Origin: Selaginella moellendorffii
Taxonomy: Eukaryota > Streptophyta > Lycopodiopsida > Selaginellales > Selaginellaceae
Assembly (NCBI RefSeq): GCF_000143415.4
Contig: NW_003314269.1
Span: 2,196,118-2,260,117 of the forward strand
DNA: 64,000 nt
Direction of reading: 5' to 3'
The notes under the pieces are model-generated. The model was not told the origin of the DNA. It was given only the letters and a program-made list of their open reading frames with translations, and made no database searches. A program made the translations under genes and the position numbers. Each line of letters starts with the position of its first letter. Positions within the stretch are counted from its first letter, which is position 1. Below, one piece after another: positions 42,696 through 54,475 of this stretch.

Positions 42696-45682
42696 ATGGC
42701 GAAGCCAGCGCACAAGAAGAAGGATGGCGCTTCTTCTTCTTCTGCGGCATTGAAGCCGAGAAATGCAGCTGGCAAGAAGAAGCGCGGCGATTCAGGGAAG
42801 AGCAAGGGATTTGGCGAGAAGAACAAGGGCAGCAAGGTCGCGATTGCAAAATCAGGGCATTTTCAGAAGAAGCGTAGCGGTGGAGGGGATCAATCACGAA
42901 CACCGCAAGAGTGAGTACGCTGCTAACTTCGTTCTGTTTCATTAGAAGAGTTCTTTTTTCCAGAAAGAAGCGAAAACTATCGTTTAAGAAAGACGAGGGG
43001 GTAAACGAAGACGCTGCAAAGCCTTCGGACATTCACAAGAAATTCGACAAGAAGAAACCTGTGGATCGCAAAGCTAAGAAGGTTTTCTTCCTTCTATACA
43101 TGTTTCAATGTATTTATCTTATCTTGATAGGAGCTTCTGGAGTCCCGGAAAAGGAAGCGAAAACCAAATTTCGACATTGAAAAGGTGATCCATTGTAGTA
43201 AACAATGCGAAACGAATTAAATGTTGGGCGTGCATTCAGGACGTTGTCTCGCTATGGGAGAAAATGAGGCAGAGAAACATAAAGGCCGAAGATCGATCAA
43301 GGTATAATAAAGTTTCGAGGTAGCTTGGAGTGTGCTGAAAAAATTATCTCTGTTTTGTCAGGATTGTGTCAGAAACATTGGCGAAGATGAAAGGGAAAAT
43401 GGTGCAAATGGCCATGTCTCATAGTTGCTCGCGTGTTTTGCAAGTGAGTAGATTGTTTGAAAATTTTCTGTACCTGGTGATTGTGTGATTGCGTTTTGCA
43501 GTCTTGTGTCAAACATTCTCAAGAGGCACAAAAAAACGAGGTTTTTCAAGAGCTCAGGCCCAGCTTCCTAGATTTGTGTTTGAACACTTACGCTTGTCAC
43601 CTTGCACTGAGAATGATTGACAATGGTGAGTACTTTCATCAACGGTGTTTTGTTCCAACTATGTCGATTTGCAGCTAAAAAGGATCAGCTTCAACAACTT
43701 CTTTCAATTCTGCATGGGAATGTTGTGCGTCTTCTTAGGCATCCGACTGGCTCAGCTGGTACGTGCTTCAGGAACATACTCTAGTGAAATAATAGACTGG
43801 GACTTTGTAGTTGTCGAGCATGCCTATCACGCTGCCAGTGGTTCTCAAAAACAGGAGCTTGTATCGGAATTTTTTTCTCCCGAGTTCCGCTTGTTTAGAA
43901 ACATTACCAAAGGAAGGTAAGAGAACAATTTTCATAGTGTGGAACTATAAACTTTCAATATGCAGGATCAAGGAGATACTTTCCGATGAACCGGCTGCCA
44001 AACGTAAAACGGTTCTGGAACACATGACACTAAGTATTCAACCGATACTAGAGAAAGGAATAGTCGACCACTCAATTATTCACCGAGTACTTGTCGAATA
44101 TTTGAGTATAGCTCCAATGGTAACAACTTTCTTCTTTTTTGTTCATGCTTATGACGATTTTGTTCAGAGTATGGTTGGTAATATTGTTGACCAACTTTCG
44201 GGACCTCTTCTCGTGCGTATGCTCCACACAGCAGATGGTGCGAAACTTGGTGTTCTGTGTGTGCGCCATGGATCTGCAAAAGTACGTGTAGCTTGGTTCC
44301 TTTTTCTTTGTATAATCTGTTGACTGGTAAATCACGTGCACAGCAAAGGAAGAAGATTATTAAAGCGTTGAAGGGTCAAGTCTTAAAGGTTGCTCGCGAC
44401 GATCATGGTTATGCTGTAAGTTTTTCTCGTTATTATCCGCCGTACGTCCTTGACAGGCTCCATCGGCAGGTCCTTCTGAGTGTAATTGACGTTGTTGACG
44501 ATACTGAACTTGTGACCAAGGCAAGTGTGTAAGTTGTGAAGTTTTTTCACGCCTTGAATTTCTGTGGGTGCAGGTTATCATGTCAGAATTGGCAACAGAA
44601 ATCAGGGAGTTAAGTGTGAACAAGGTAGGCTTCATCTTAAAATTTCTTGTGGGATATTTGTCGTTCGCAAAAGTATGGCCAGCGATTAATTCTACATCTT
44701 CTCACACCAAATATACCGAGATATTTTCCTGCGGAGCTGCTGAAGACACTCAAGTCTCCAGTCGAGTTTAGTAAGTCCATTTAACTCATTTTGATGACGT
44801 TGTGTGATGAGGTGGTTGCATGTGCAGTTTCAAGTTCGAAAACGACAGCCGATGCTTGCGAAAAAGGAGATGATGAATGCGGGGACGTAAACGATGGTGA
44901 CGACAATACGGAGAGTGCGCGCATTAGCAAAAAGGATCCATTCTTACGAAGAACCGAGCTGCTTTCGAAAAGTGGATTTGCGCAGGTACTTTCTCTTTTA
45001 GAGCTGAGGGCTTGCAGTGTATCTCAGTTTGCTCTTGGCTTTCGGCTTGTGTAGAAGCTAGTGGAAGCATGTGCGACCAACGCAGGGGAGCTGTTACGAT
45101 CGCCTCTCGGGAAGGACGTCATCTACGAGGTAAGCTTTTGAAGTCATCGATTTCTTTTGAGTATATGTGCTTGGTGCAGGTAGCACGCGGTGGCGTTGAC
45201 GGAATAATGTTGAAAGCTACGCCGGAAGGAATATCATCAGTGCATAAAGCAATAGCGGACCTAGCTGCATTACCAAAAGACAAGAAAACAGAAGAGGAAC
45301 ACGTGCTGGAGCACTACCATGCTAGCCGCACGATCCGGAGGCTGGTTCTGGACAGCAGCTGTCATAAGTTGGATGGGAGCTCGGAGTCTTTTGCGCAAAT
45401 GCTGTGGAGCCTCGCACTGCAAGGGAGGTGCACAACATGGGCGCGAGGTCACAGGTATTTGGATTGGACCTTTTGGTTGGAATCGATTTTGAATTTTGAG
45501 TTTGACCTGATCGACGCTGTTTGATTCTCTCTGGCAGTGCAAAAGTGGTAGCGGCCTTTAGAGACAGCGAAGACCCAGCCGTGCGGCGAGTTGCAAAATC
45601 CGAAATTAACTCGCTCGTCGATAGTGGAGTTCTGGAGGGCCGAAAGGCTAAAGCAACCTCGGCGGACGCAGCTAGAAAGTAA
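42696..45682 (+). CDS. APUM24-like: Nucleolar Pumilio/PUF-domain protein (PUM24/Puf6 type)
   Basis: Some fifteen short exons from ATG 42696 (MAKPAHKKKDGASSSSAAL) to TAA 45680. The N-terminus is a long Lys/Gly/Ser-rich basic region (nucleolar targeting likely). The body has PUF-like helical repeats: RIVSETLAKMKGKMVQMAMS, SCSRVLQSCVKHSQEAQKNE, YACHLALRMIDNAKKDQLQQ, GNVVRLLRHPTGSAVVEHAY, GAKLGVLCVRHGSAKQRKKI and DHGYAVLLSVIDVVDDTELV. The C-terminal CPL-type region runs through FLRRTELLSKSGFAQKLVEA and SCHKLDGSSESFAQMLWSLAL to KAKATSADAARK. Family knowledge: these proteins bind pre-rRNA and act in 27S/ITS2 processing in the nucleolus. The protein length and motif order match the family. Confidence 0.88.
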
Positions 45683-47524
45683 AACACGAGGTAACACTTC
45701 GCATCTAGTTCTTTCAAAGCGAGCACTCAGTGCAGTGGTTCGAACTTACCCATTGGCAGTCGTACATTGTCCCGCAATAGCAGCCATGATTTGTGAGAGA
45801 TCTTTTTTCGAGCCAGTTGACGAACGCGAAGCGGGAACACACTGGGCCCTGGGTGTTGCTAACGAGCGAGCGGAGGTGCATGCACGTCGTATCTGTGCAA
45901 GGAGGAGCCGTCCAAAAGCTGAGGCCCCACGAGAAATCATATCCAATCTGCACGAGGCACCGTGTGTAACTGAGGGGGGCGGCTGGAGGGGAGCAGTACG
46001 ATGCTCACACTTAACTCCCTGCGGTACAAGGCCCGGCTGATGGAGCGTCGGGTCCAAGTAAGTGATCCTTTTGCTGCGATTTGTCATTTTGGTAGGCCTT
46101 TCATCTCATCACATCTCTTTCAGGCCCAAGGGGAAAGAAGAAGAACATCTCATCTCGGTGGTTACATTGGCACCGCCCCGCACACTTGCCAATTCAGTCC
46201 AGATTGCAATCAAAGGCTGGGGCTGCTACTACTGGCTGTGCTGGAGTGATTTAAGAGCAGCCAACCAGTCAAGCCAAGCTGAAAGAGGAAAAAGGTGAGG
46301 GAGATTCCCCCAGGAATTCCAGCACAGGCAAAAAGCAAGCGAGCAGCACTGTTTTGATGCGGACGCTGCTCACTCGCCCAGAGGAGCCCATCACTACTGT
46401 AGCAAGGGTAGCAGCAGTGCAATAATGCATGTTTGCTGTTGGTGCTGGTGACCAGTGAGCACTGTGGCCAGGCAAGGACAGTAGTAGCCACACCTCCATG
46501 ATGCATGCTTTGCCAATTATGAGGGCAATCTAGTGCATGTGTCAGGGGGAGGGGAGATTGCTTCAGACAGCAGGTGCAGTGCAGAATGCAAAAAGCAGAT
46601 TTCAGAATTCAGAAGGTGGCTGGCTAGCTGGTTTTGATGTTTAAAAGTATACATACGGTTCTTTAGAATACATAAATTTATGTAATCATGCAATGCTCCA
46701 GTGAAGATCCACCTCTTGAGAGGTGGAACAGTGACCTTGCCTCTTGCCTCTTTCTCAGTCCAGCTTGTGTGGCTGCAAGGGCTCCCCTTGCCGCCATCAC
46801 TTTCAACATCTCATTCACTTCTATTCCAATCACTCCTTGTTTAAAAACCATGTCCACAAAAAGAAAGGATGCACAAAACAGGAACAACAGCAACAGCAGC
46901 AAGTAGCTCTGAACACAAAAATACTCAATCAATAATGGCACCCATACATTCTTTCAAGAATAGAAAAAAATTGGAGAAATTAAAAAAGAAAAGGGTTGAT
47001 TGAGATCCTGCTGTCTGCTTGCTTTGCTTTGCTCTAATCTTGCTTGCAAGACATGAGCCATTATGGTTGCTGGCCTTGTTTGTCTACACACACAACATAT
47101 CTCACCTGTATACAATGAAGACTCAGAAAAAAAAGAACCGAAGGACACTTCCAGCATGGGGTGTGTGTGTATGCAGGGCTTCACAACTGTTTTTCCTTTT
47201 AGCTCATTCACACTCCCACTCCAGATTGGCATTTGCAGTTGCAGAAGTTGCCATGCCTAGTCAAAATTGCAACTATAACACAATATCCCAGGTGGAGACT
47301 CATGCCAAGAAAAATGTACAGAAAAGCCAAAGGGCTTGCTCTTCACTGTTCATCTCCTCCAACCAGCCAAGATGACCATTGATATGATCTTCCCTGGCAC
47401 CTTCTTCCTCTAAAAATTCTCTCTTCCTGGATCCCTGTACACTAACATAGACACAAGCTTGAGGCTGTAGACTCTAGCTCTAGACTCTCCTTTTTCTTGA
47501 ACACCAAAAGTTGTGTCAGAAGTT
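45683..47524. other. Intergenic region, no firm gene
   Basis: 45690-46060 is GC-rich and open in several frames, including the candidate exon at 45750-45940. 46060-47440 has no frame above about 120 codons. Short repeats of CAG/CTG type occur at 46320-46500. The rest is mixed intergenic DNA downstream of the HD-Zip gene. Confidence 0.45.
45750..45940 (-). other. Candidate first exon with presequence-like protein
   Basis: From ATG 45940 the minus strand reads MISRGASAFGRLLLAQIRRA and on through further Arg/Ser/Ala-rich sequence, like a mitochondrial presequence. It reaches a good splice donor AATGG|GTAAGT at 45749. No convincing downstream exon is seen, and continuing would run antisense to the 3' end of the PUF gene. 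It is a candidate only. Confidence 0.2.
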
Positions 47525-48788
47525 TCACACGGGTTGCAAGAGAGAAGGTGTAGGCCTGGACTGTGCAAATCTGGCCATGGTGGTGGCTGCTGTGCTTTGG
47601 AAGTTCGTTGACAATGGCTTGCTTGGAACCTTGGTTGTGGTATTGCCGGTGTTGTTGCCGTTGTCCATGGACGACGCCAGTCTCTCGCAGGAGGGACACA
47701 TGGTGAGCGTGGTGGCGGGGAGAGGCATGTAAAAGTCGTGAGTGATGACACAAGGTGGAGAGATTTTGAGGGCTCGAAGCTCCTGGAGCTCCTTCTGAAG
47801 CCTCCGGTTCTCCTCGCTCAGCCCCTCGCAGTACTTCTTGAGAAGCTCGCAATCCACCTCGGTCTGCTTGAGCTTGGTCCTGCCCGAGTGAAAACGAATG
47901 TAAGACGAAGATCTAGCGATCAAGAAGAAACCAAAAGCCTACCTTGCTCTCCGGTTTTGGAACCAAACTTCCACTTGTCTGGGCCTGAGGTTGAGCTGCT
48001 TCGCCAGTGCGTTCTTTTGTTTCTGGAAGCAAAACAAGAAATATCATCAGTTTTCGTGATCCCGATCGAAAAGATGCAGACTCTTACCGGATTGAGAGTG
48101 CTGTGCTCGCGGAAGCTATCCTCGAGCAGCGCTGATTGCTCCTTGGACAGCCTCAACTTCTTGCGGGTTCCCCCTTCCTCCTCGTCGCTGGCGGCGCGGG
48201 AAGAAGTCATTTGCTCCGCCTCGTCCGCCTCCCTCTCCCGCTTGGTTTGCTGATGGTTCGCCACCCTCGCCGCCGCCGACGACGAGGCCGGCTCCGCGGC
48301 CGCCATGAGTTGAAACGACGTAGACACACCACCACCACCACCAGCTTGATCCTCGTTCTCGCCCGAGCAAGGCACCCGGTTCATGTCCAGGCCTTTGCAA
48401 TTAAGAGGAGCCTCTGTCCCTGCAAGCACAGTTCCAAAGAAACTTGGTATCATGACCGGATCGAGGAGTTTGTTCAAAGCCATCAATCACAGAGACCAGG
48501 AAAGTCAAGAACTAAGAGAGCCATCTAGAGACCCAAGATGAGTATACCATTTGAATCGATAGAGTCGCTTCTCGACTTGGTGAAGAGGGATTGCCACAAG
48601 AGGCCGGCGTTTTGCTTGTTGGCCACGGGGCGGGGGAGGAGATCCATGGTGGATCCTCGCCTCTCCCCCTCCGCGTCCTCCACATCGGGCGCTGGCCTCA
48701 TGGGGAGGTAGCCATTTTGCTGCTGCTGCGATTGGACGCTTATGCTCAGATCTATGCTCAATCCCAAGCTTGGATGATCCGGCTTCAT
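47525..48788 (-). CDS. HD-Zip class II transcription factor
   Basis: Four exons on the minus strand. Exon 1 (48788 to about 48549) starts [20 protein letters not shown], the HD-Zip II N-terminal LxLxL-type motif (EAR-like repression motif). Exon 2 resumes with [15 protein letters not shown]. The homeodomain is [20 protein letters not shown]...[27 protein letters not shown], split by introns after NP and within the third helix, as is usual for this class. The leucine zipper follows at once ([20 protein letters not shown]). The class II redox motif CPSCE is present in [12 protein letters not shown]. It ends LLQPV with TGA at 47525. These nuclear factors bind CAATNATTG-type sites and act mostly as repressors in shade and auxin responses. 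Confidence 0.93.
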
Positions 48789-51700
48789 TGCTCCACACGC
48801 TCCAAGCTTTGGATCAAATCGGGGCTAAGACACGCCCGACGCGATCGCTCAAATCTAGATGAAAGATTCGAGCACCAAAATCTGTCTAGAAGAGGGACTG
48901 ATCAAGAGCGGGAAGAGCGTGCTGCGTATAAGAGAAAGGAATGAAAGCCCTCCTCTCTCTCTCTCACCCTCTCTCTCCCCCGTGGCTTTGCTAATATACA
49001 TCGGCATACATGGATGAGTAGTGATGACCACCACCATAGCTAGCCCGTCACCAGCACGTCGCCGTGACGGGCGGGATTCATAAAAAGTCTTGTCGCGCGT
49101 GTGGGGACCGTCATACGAGCGCGTCCGGTGTACGTGCGGACCCAAAAGAAAAAGAAAATAAAGGAAGGAAAATGTTGGTGATTATTCGTGATGATGGTGG
49201 AGTCGAATATTTCCAAACTGGTTAAGAATTTTGATATATAATTATCTTACATCTAGATTGTTCCTTTGAGATCACACCACCACCACCATCAACAACAACA
49301 ACATCCAACAACAATCGCTAAATGTGGAGAGCATCAATCCAATCCAGCCTTGAAAATCTGATCAGTGATCAAATTCTTGCAGGGCCCCACGTTTTTCTTT
49401 TTTTTTTCTTGACGTGTGAGGAGTTAACTTCATATTAATCTTTCAATTCATATATCAAAGTCCTGAGTGATGCCATTGTCGGTTGGTTGATTAGATCCCC
49501 TGGAGATTGATAATTAGGCACACTATTAATTGACGAAATTCTCATCAATCTAACCAACCTAGGAAAGAGACTCCATGCTTATAATCTATCATAGGACAGG
49601 ATAATCTTACCAGTAAAAGCACTGCCCCTTGCTTGCATGAGCATGAACCCAGTATGACGTCCAAAGGACTCCACAAAAGTCGTGATTGGTAGAAAACCAT
49701 GGCTCTCGCTCGTTGGCGGGTTTATAATAAATAATTCTTCCGTAAATTAGAAAAATGAAACATTTCCTGGATTTTCCACCAGGCAAGTTGCAATGCATTT
49801 GGCCTCTCTCAAGTAAGGATGATTGGTGCACTAAAGGAACTATGAAGGGTCCCCTTGTCACCTTTTATGTGAGGTGACAAATATGATGCCACACTTGCCA
49901 GCACCTAACCTTCTCCACATTTCAAGCCACAGTTTTGGTGTGTGGGGCAAACTAGTCTCACATCTCCCCCCTCTCCTTTTGATCCTGGAGTCAGGGCAAA
50001 ATAAAAAACAAACTTGGAAACTTCTCTGGGCTTCACCTATATATATACAAGTGCGAAAATCTGAAGTGTTTGCGAATAGAAGGGAATAGAGAAACATATC
50101 ATGGAGTGAAGTTGACCTATGAGTTTAATGATTGTTGCAGCATCTCACTCATGATGATAGGGGACCTTGGACAATGCTTGGCCGAGTAAGAAGGAGAAAA
50201 TCAAGGAATTACAAAACCCTCTATCTAAATCTTTTGCTGCTTGGAGCCAAAGGGAGTGAGGCAAAAGCAGTGATAAAAAAGATAGGGACAATACCTTCCC
50301 TGCATGGATCCATCACCACCTTAGGCATCATCAAGTCCATCCATCCTTGCTGACGTGGCGGACTTGATTGAGGTTTGTTGGGACGTCCAATAATTTCTAC
50401 ATTGTCGTTGTCCACAATTATCCACACCGTAAAAGGCATGGTAATAGTAGCGATAACAATAGGAATACGGTTGTCCTTTCAAGAGCGCCACCACCAGATC
50501 ACCACCACAGCGCCACCACCACCGCCCTCGAGCCACTGTTCCATTATAATTGATTGATGGGAAAAGGTGGCGGTGGTGGCCAACTGGCGGCGGACCCTCC
50601 CGATAAAGTCAAACACATGATTCCATTGCTAAACTTAACGATTCCACGTGTTTTAGCTATGGCCGGGTCAAGAATGGGGCCATCGCCAATCATTCTTCCC
50701 CGTCTAGGAGCGGATATCCCGTGAGAATTTTGCGTTTAAAAACATGGTGGCGGGAATATCCGCTGCTATCGCACACGTGCATGAGGTTGACGTTGCGGTC
50801 AACCTTGTTTTGCATTTTGTTTGCGCGAAAAAAAGGAATCTTGTTATTGCGCGGTGGAATCCGGCGATCCATGATAGCAAATTGGGGTCGATCCGCGTCC
50901 CACGTGTAGCAAACTAAGCTTGTTTTATAAACACCAAGTGATCGATCGAGAGATTTGTCAATCAATCAGCGAGGAAGCGCTTGGTGCTCGGCACTGCTCT
51001 TTGACTCGAATCGAGTGACACGAAAGTATAAGGTGTTTAATAAGAACTCAATTGATTGATTGACTCTGGGAGGGGCTTTCCGGGATGCTTGGGAAAGTGT
51101 TTGTGGTGCTCACTACCACTTTGTCTTTGCTTACTGTCAGATCAAAGTGTTTTGCGGGATCGCAAAGTCATCGAGGAAAAGCATCGTGCTCTGTGTGAAC
51201 GAGAAAAAATCTATAGCGACTGTCCAGTGCTTTTCAAAATGCTCACACGACCAACAGTGATGAAAGCAAGAAAAAAAAAACAAAAGAGGAGACAATCTCG
51301 AGTTCCATTCCCATTGCCACATTCTCTAAACTCAAAGGAAAGTATTTGGGCGCCGCGGCGTACAGCGTAGCGTGCCCACGGCGGGCAGCAGGACAGCAGG
51401 GGGGCAGCACAATCATTGACGCGGGCAGCATATGTCGGCTACAGCCCCGACAGGCCGACGTGCGCCGACGATACGCAGGGGATCCGATTCGATCGCAACC
51501 GTCAGCCGGGTACATCATCATGGCCGTCTGATATTGTCGGCCATGATGCATGCATGGCCATCGGCATGATTAATTCCAGAGAAAAAAAAGGTTTAAAGTT
51601 TTGACGGTTAGGATCCATCCAAGCCGGAGTTTTTTTCCTCCACGCCATTCCATAGAGTTTCTTTTGGACAACACAACGGAAGGACAATAGCTCTGATTGA

Positions 51701-51865
51701 TCATCCAGTTGTTTCCAGAGAAACTTCGCTGGGTGGAAGAATCGATCCACATAGCCAATCCAGTTGTAGATATGATTGGAACAACAGGATATCAGAATCT
51801 CATCACGCCCACCAAGATGCAACTTCAGAGAAAATCTCCACTTTCTTCTTCTTTGTTCCTGTTTG
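48789..51865. other. HD-Zip promoter and long intergenic region
   Basis: 48789-49145 is the 5' flank of the HD-Zip gene, with a pure CT/GA tract at about 48953-48980 close to the likely transcription start. (CCA/CAA)n simple repeats lie at 49276-49315. 49.2-51.8 kb has no frame longer than about 170 codons and no recognised gene. A GC-rich patch at 51340-51560 (CGCC/GCAG-rich, with palindromes such as ATGCATGCAT) stands out. 51560-51865 is the 3' flank of the membrane-protein gene. Confidence 0.45.
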
Positions 51866-52856
51866 TCATGATCCCTTCCGCCGGTTGAGGAGTACGAGCG
51901 AGAAAAGAAGAACCGTGAGAACCATGCAAGCTTTGAGACTCCTGTCCAAAGGCTCACTCTCGCGACCACCAAAGAGTTTCCTGTCCGCGAATGCAAACAC
52001 CTCGTGGACAACGTCCACCAAGGAGTCTAGCAAATCGTAGAGCGTCTTCCTGAGCCAGTGGAACGCGACCAGGAAAGGATTAGTCTGTTGCTCGTCGTGA
52101 TGGAGGAACTCGAGCGATCGCCCCGCGCCTATAAGTAATACAAAGATGAAAACCTTTGTTCTTCTTCCCAGTGCAAAAGTCGAGAGGAAATCTTACCAGC
52201 GAAAGCTAGGAAACGCTCCCTATTGCCCCGTAACAGCTCTTGGACTCTCTCGTTTCGTACGAAAGCGTTCCACAGCGCGGGGTCCCGGCTCAGAGACATC
52301 ACTGCTGCCTGGATCACAAAAGAAGGAAGATTAAATCATGGGAAGGAGGAAAGAATGAGCGAGAGGTGGATACCTGTACATCCGAATTACTTTGAAATAA
52401 ATCCACGCACTGCGCAACCGTAGCTCCTGATCGCTGCTGCTCTGATCCCTGCACGGCGTGGCTTTCACTCTCAGCACTGAAAACTACCTCTTTGGAAGAG
52501 GAAGATCCTTTAGCGTTGTCTCTCAGGACAATTTCGCTGACCACGACTGCTTTTGGAGCGGGATTCCTGGATCAACCCAAGAAAAAAGAGATTATCCAAG
52601 CTCGGTAAAAGGCAAAGCGCAAAAAGAGTTTGCGAAATCCTTACGTGCCACCAAACACATTCCCGAGCTCCTTGGACGCTGCCTCCACTTCCTCCGCCGT
52701 GGGACCGCAGAAATCATAATCATCCGACAGTACCTCGCCTGGCGATGGCTTCCGTAGCCGCGAGTTGGCGCGATCCGCAGAGGAGGCCAGCGCGGAAGTG
52801 GACGCCGTGGCAGCCCCGGCGGGACTGGCAGCGATGAGCGAAATCCCGTTGGGCAT
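51866..52856 (-). CDS. Small protein with C-terminal membrane anchor, function unknown
   Basis: Four exons on the minus strand from ATG 52856 (MPNGISLIAASPAGAATAST) to TGA 51866. The N-terminal part is disordered and Ser/Ala-rich. A middle exon encodes a conserved-looking helix (AAVMSLSRDPALWNAFVRNE, RVQELLRGNRERFLAFAG). The C-terminal exon has FADRKLFGGRESEPLDRSLK followed by a hydrophobic segment ACMVLTVLLFSLVLL and a short basic tail NRRKGS, so it could be tail-anchored. The exon joins keep a single frame. I do not recognise the family. The start lies 79 bp from the stop of the methyltransferase upstream on the same strand. Confidence 0.7.
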
Positions 52857-52935
52857 TTCCCCCTTCTTTAATAAGAACCCTAAAAATCGAGGAACCCTAA
52901 AAAGCGCGAGGATATTCTATGGTTTCCAATGTCTT

Positions 52936-54319
52936 TTACAGCGGCTTTGTTGCCGAGAACAAGACGAAGGCTCCTTGGCGCGTGCTCTTCCAGTTGATGA
53001 GCCCATTGGCCGTGACGATCTCTCGCAAATCCAGCTCCGTCCACAGGCGTAGAGGGCATTGCATTCTCCCCAGTGCCTGCTTGCTGCGATCAAAAACTTG
53101 ACAGAAAACCACTCGAAAGAACCTGTCTTAAAGGCTCCAGCAGCTTGTCGATCGGTGGAGGCGGCAGAGGGAATAGAAAGGTGCTCGCTACGAAGATCCC
53201 TCCCGGTTGGAGCAGCCTCGCGATCTCGGCCACCTGCATTGAGTAGAACTAAGTAGTAGAACTTGAAAGAAAAGGAGAGCTTTTCCTTTCTCGCTTGGAT
53301 CGCTACTTACGGCATGGAGAGGCTGAGGCCAGCAATGAATTGCCGCACTGGTGTGAACAGCCGCTAAGCTGGAGGATGTGAAAGGCAGCCTTCCAGCGTC
53401 GGCCTTGACGAGCACGACTTTGCTATCAAAGTTCGAAAGAGAAAGGCGAGCGTGAGTCCAAATGGCGGTCTCGCTTTCACGGCCAGGGAGTTTAAAGAGT
53501 ACCTGACGTTGATGTCTGGATCGCCTGCGAGGAGGTGGAAGGACTCGTTGAGCATGGCTTCCGAGTAGTCCGACGCAATCACGAGCTTGTACGCGTTGCT
53601 GGCTGCGAACTTTCGCGTCAAAGTGCCCCCGGCACAGCTCAAGTCCATGATGGCTTTCCCGAAACATGGTCTCAAGATCTCCTGTGCCATAGTAAACTGC
53701 AAAAACCAAGAGGTCAGATCTCGTTTCTCCCGAAGTATCCTTTCTACCTCTTCGTCAAAGCCTGGGAATCCAACGAGCTGAAAGACCTGGTCACGGTAGC
53801 TCTTGTCGTAAAAGCGTGCTACGATCGAATTCCTTGAGAAAAGAAGAAGACACGAGACGAGAGATATGAGCGGGATGGGTTTAGCTTCTCTTACTCAAAC
53901 ACCGACGCTGAGAGTGGAACTCCGCAAGCTCCCGGAATCGTCAAGTTTATGATCCCGCGGGAGCTGGAGTGGTAGCTCCTCCGGCAGCCATTACACCGGA
54001 AGGAAGTGCTTGCAGCGTTCCTGGAAGGAAGATTTCTCGTCAAAGATACAAGAGATTTAGAGACGAAGAACACGTACTCAACGCTCACGCTTTCATTGCT
54101 GGATGTCCAGAGTGGCTGCAAGCATATAGGACACGCCAGGCTCTTTAGAGTTGTCCTCGCATCGTCATCTTGTTCATTCTCCTGTTCTTGGTACATCTCT
54201 CGAGCACCTGTAGCTATGAACCTCAAGCCGAAATGATGATTAGAGGACCAAAGTTCTCGTTGCTTGAAACCATACACTCGTCTGATTATTATCCTTCTCC
54301 TAAGGAGGACGAGTGCCAT
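52936..54319 (-). CDS. SAM-dependent methyltransferase, copy A (plastid type with zinc ribbon)
   Basis: A spliced minus-strand gene from ATG 54319 (MALVLLRRRIIIRRVYGFKQ, basic leader) to TAA 52936. A zinc ribbon comes first: LACPICLQPLWTSSN, with the second pair in FRCNGCRRSYHSSSRGIINL. Then follow the SAM domain motif I IMDLSCAGGTLTRKF, motif II-like VIASDYSEAML, KADAGRLPFTSSSLAAVHTS (motif IV region), AIHCWPQPLHAVAEIARLLQ, PGGIFVASTFLFPLPPP, and the end GAFVLFSATKPL. This is the order of plant chloroplast plastoglobule-type methyltransferases (At1g78140/At2g41040-like); the substrate is unknown. In motif I, CAGG stands where relatives have CGSG. It is adjacent to a tandem copy, 157 bp apart, showing local duplication. 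Confidence 0.85.
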
Positions 54320-54475
54320 TCCTCCTGAGAGATCGAGCAAAATTCACAACGGAGGAACTCGACAGAAAAAAAGAACAAGAAAAGCCTGGATTACGTAAAA
54401 AGAAAATCCTGTGAATTCACACACACGACCGGAAACAGCGTCAAGCGAGTGAGAAAGAGATGTTTTGGATTTACC

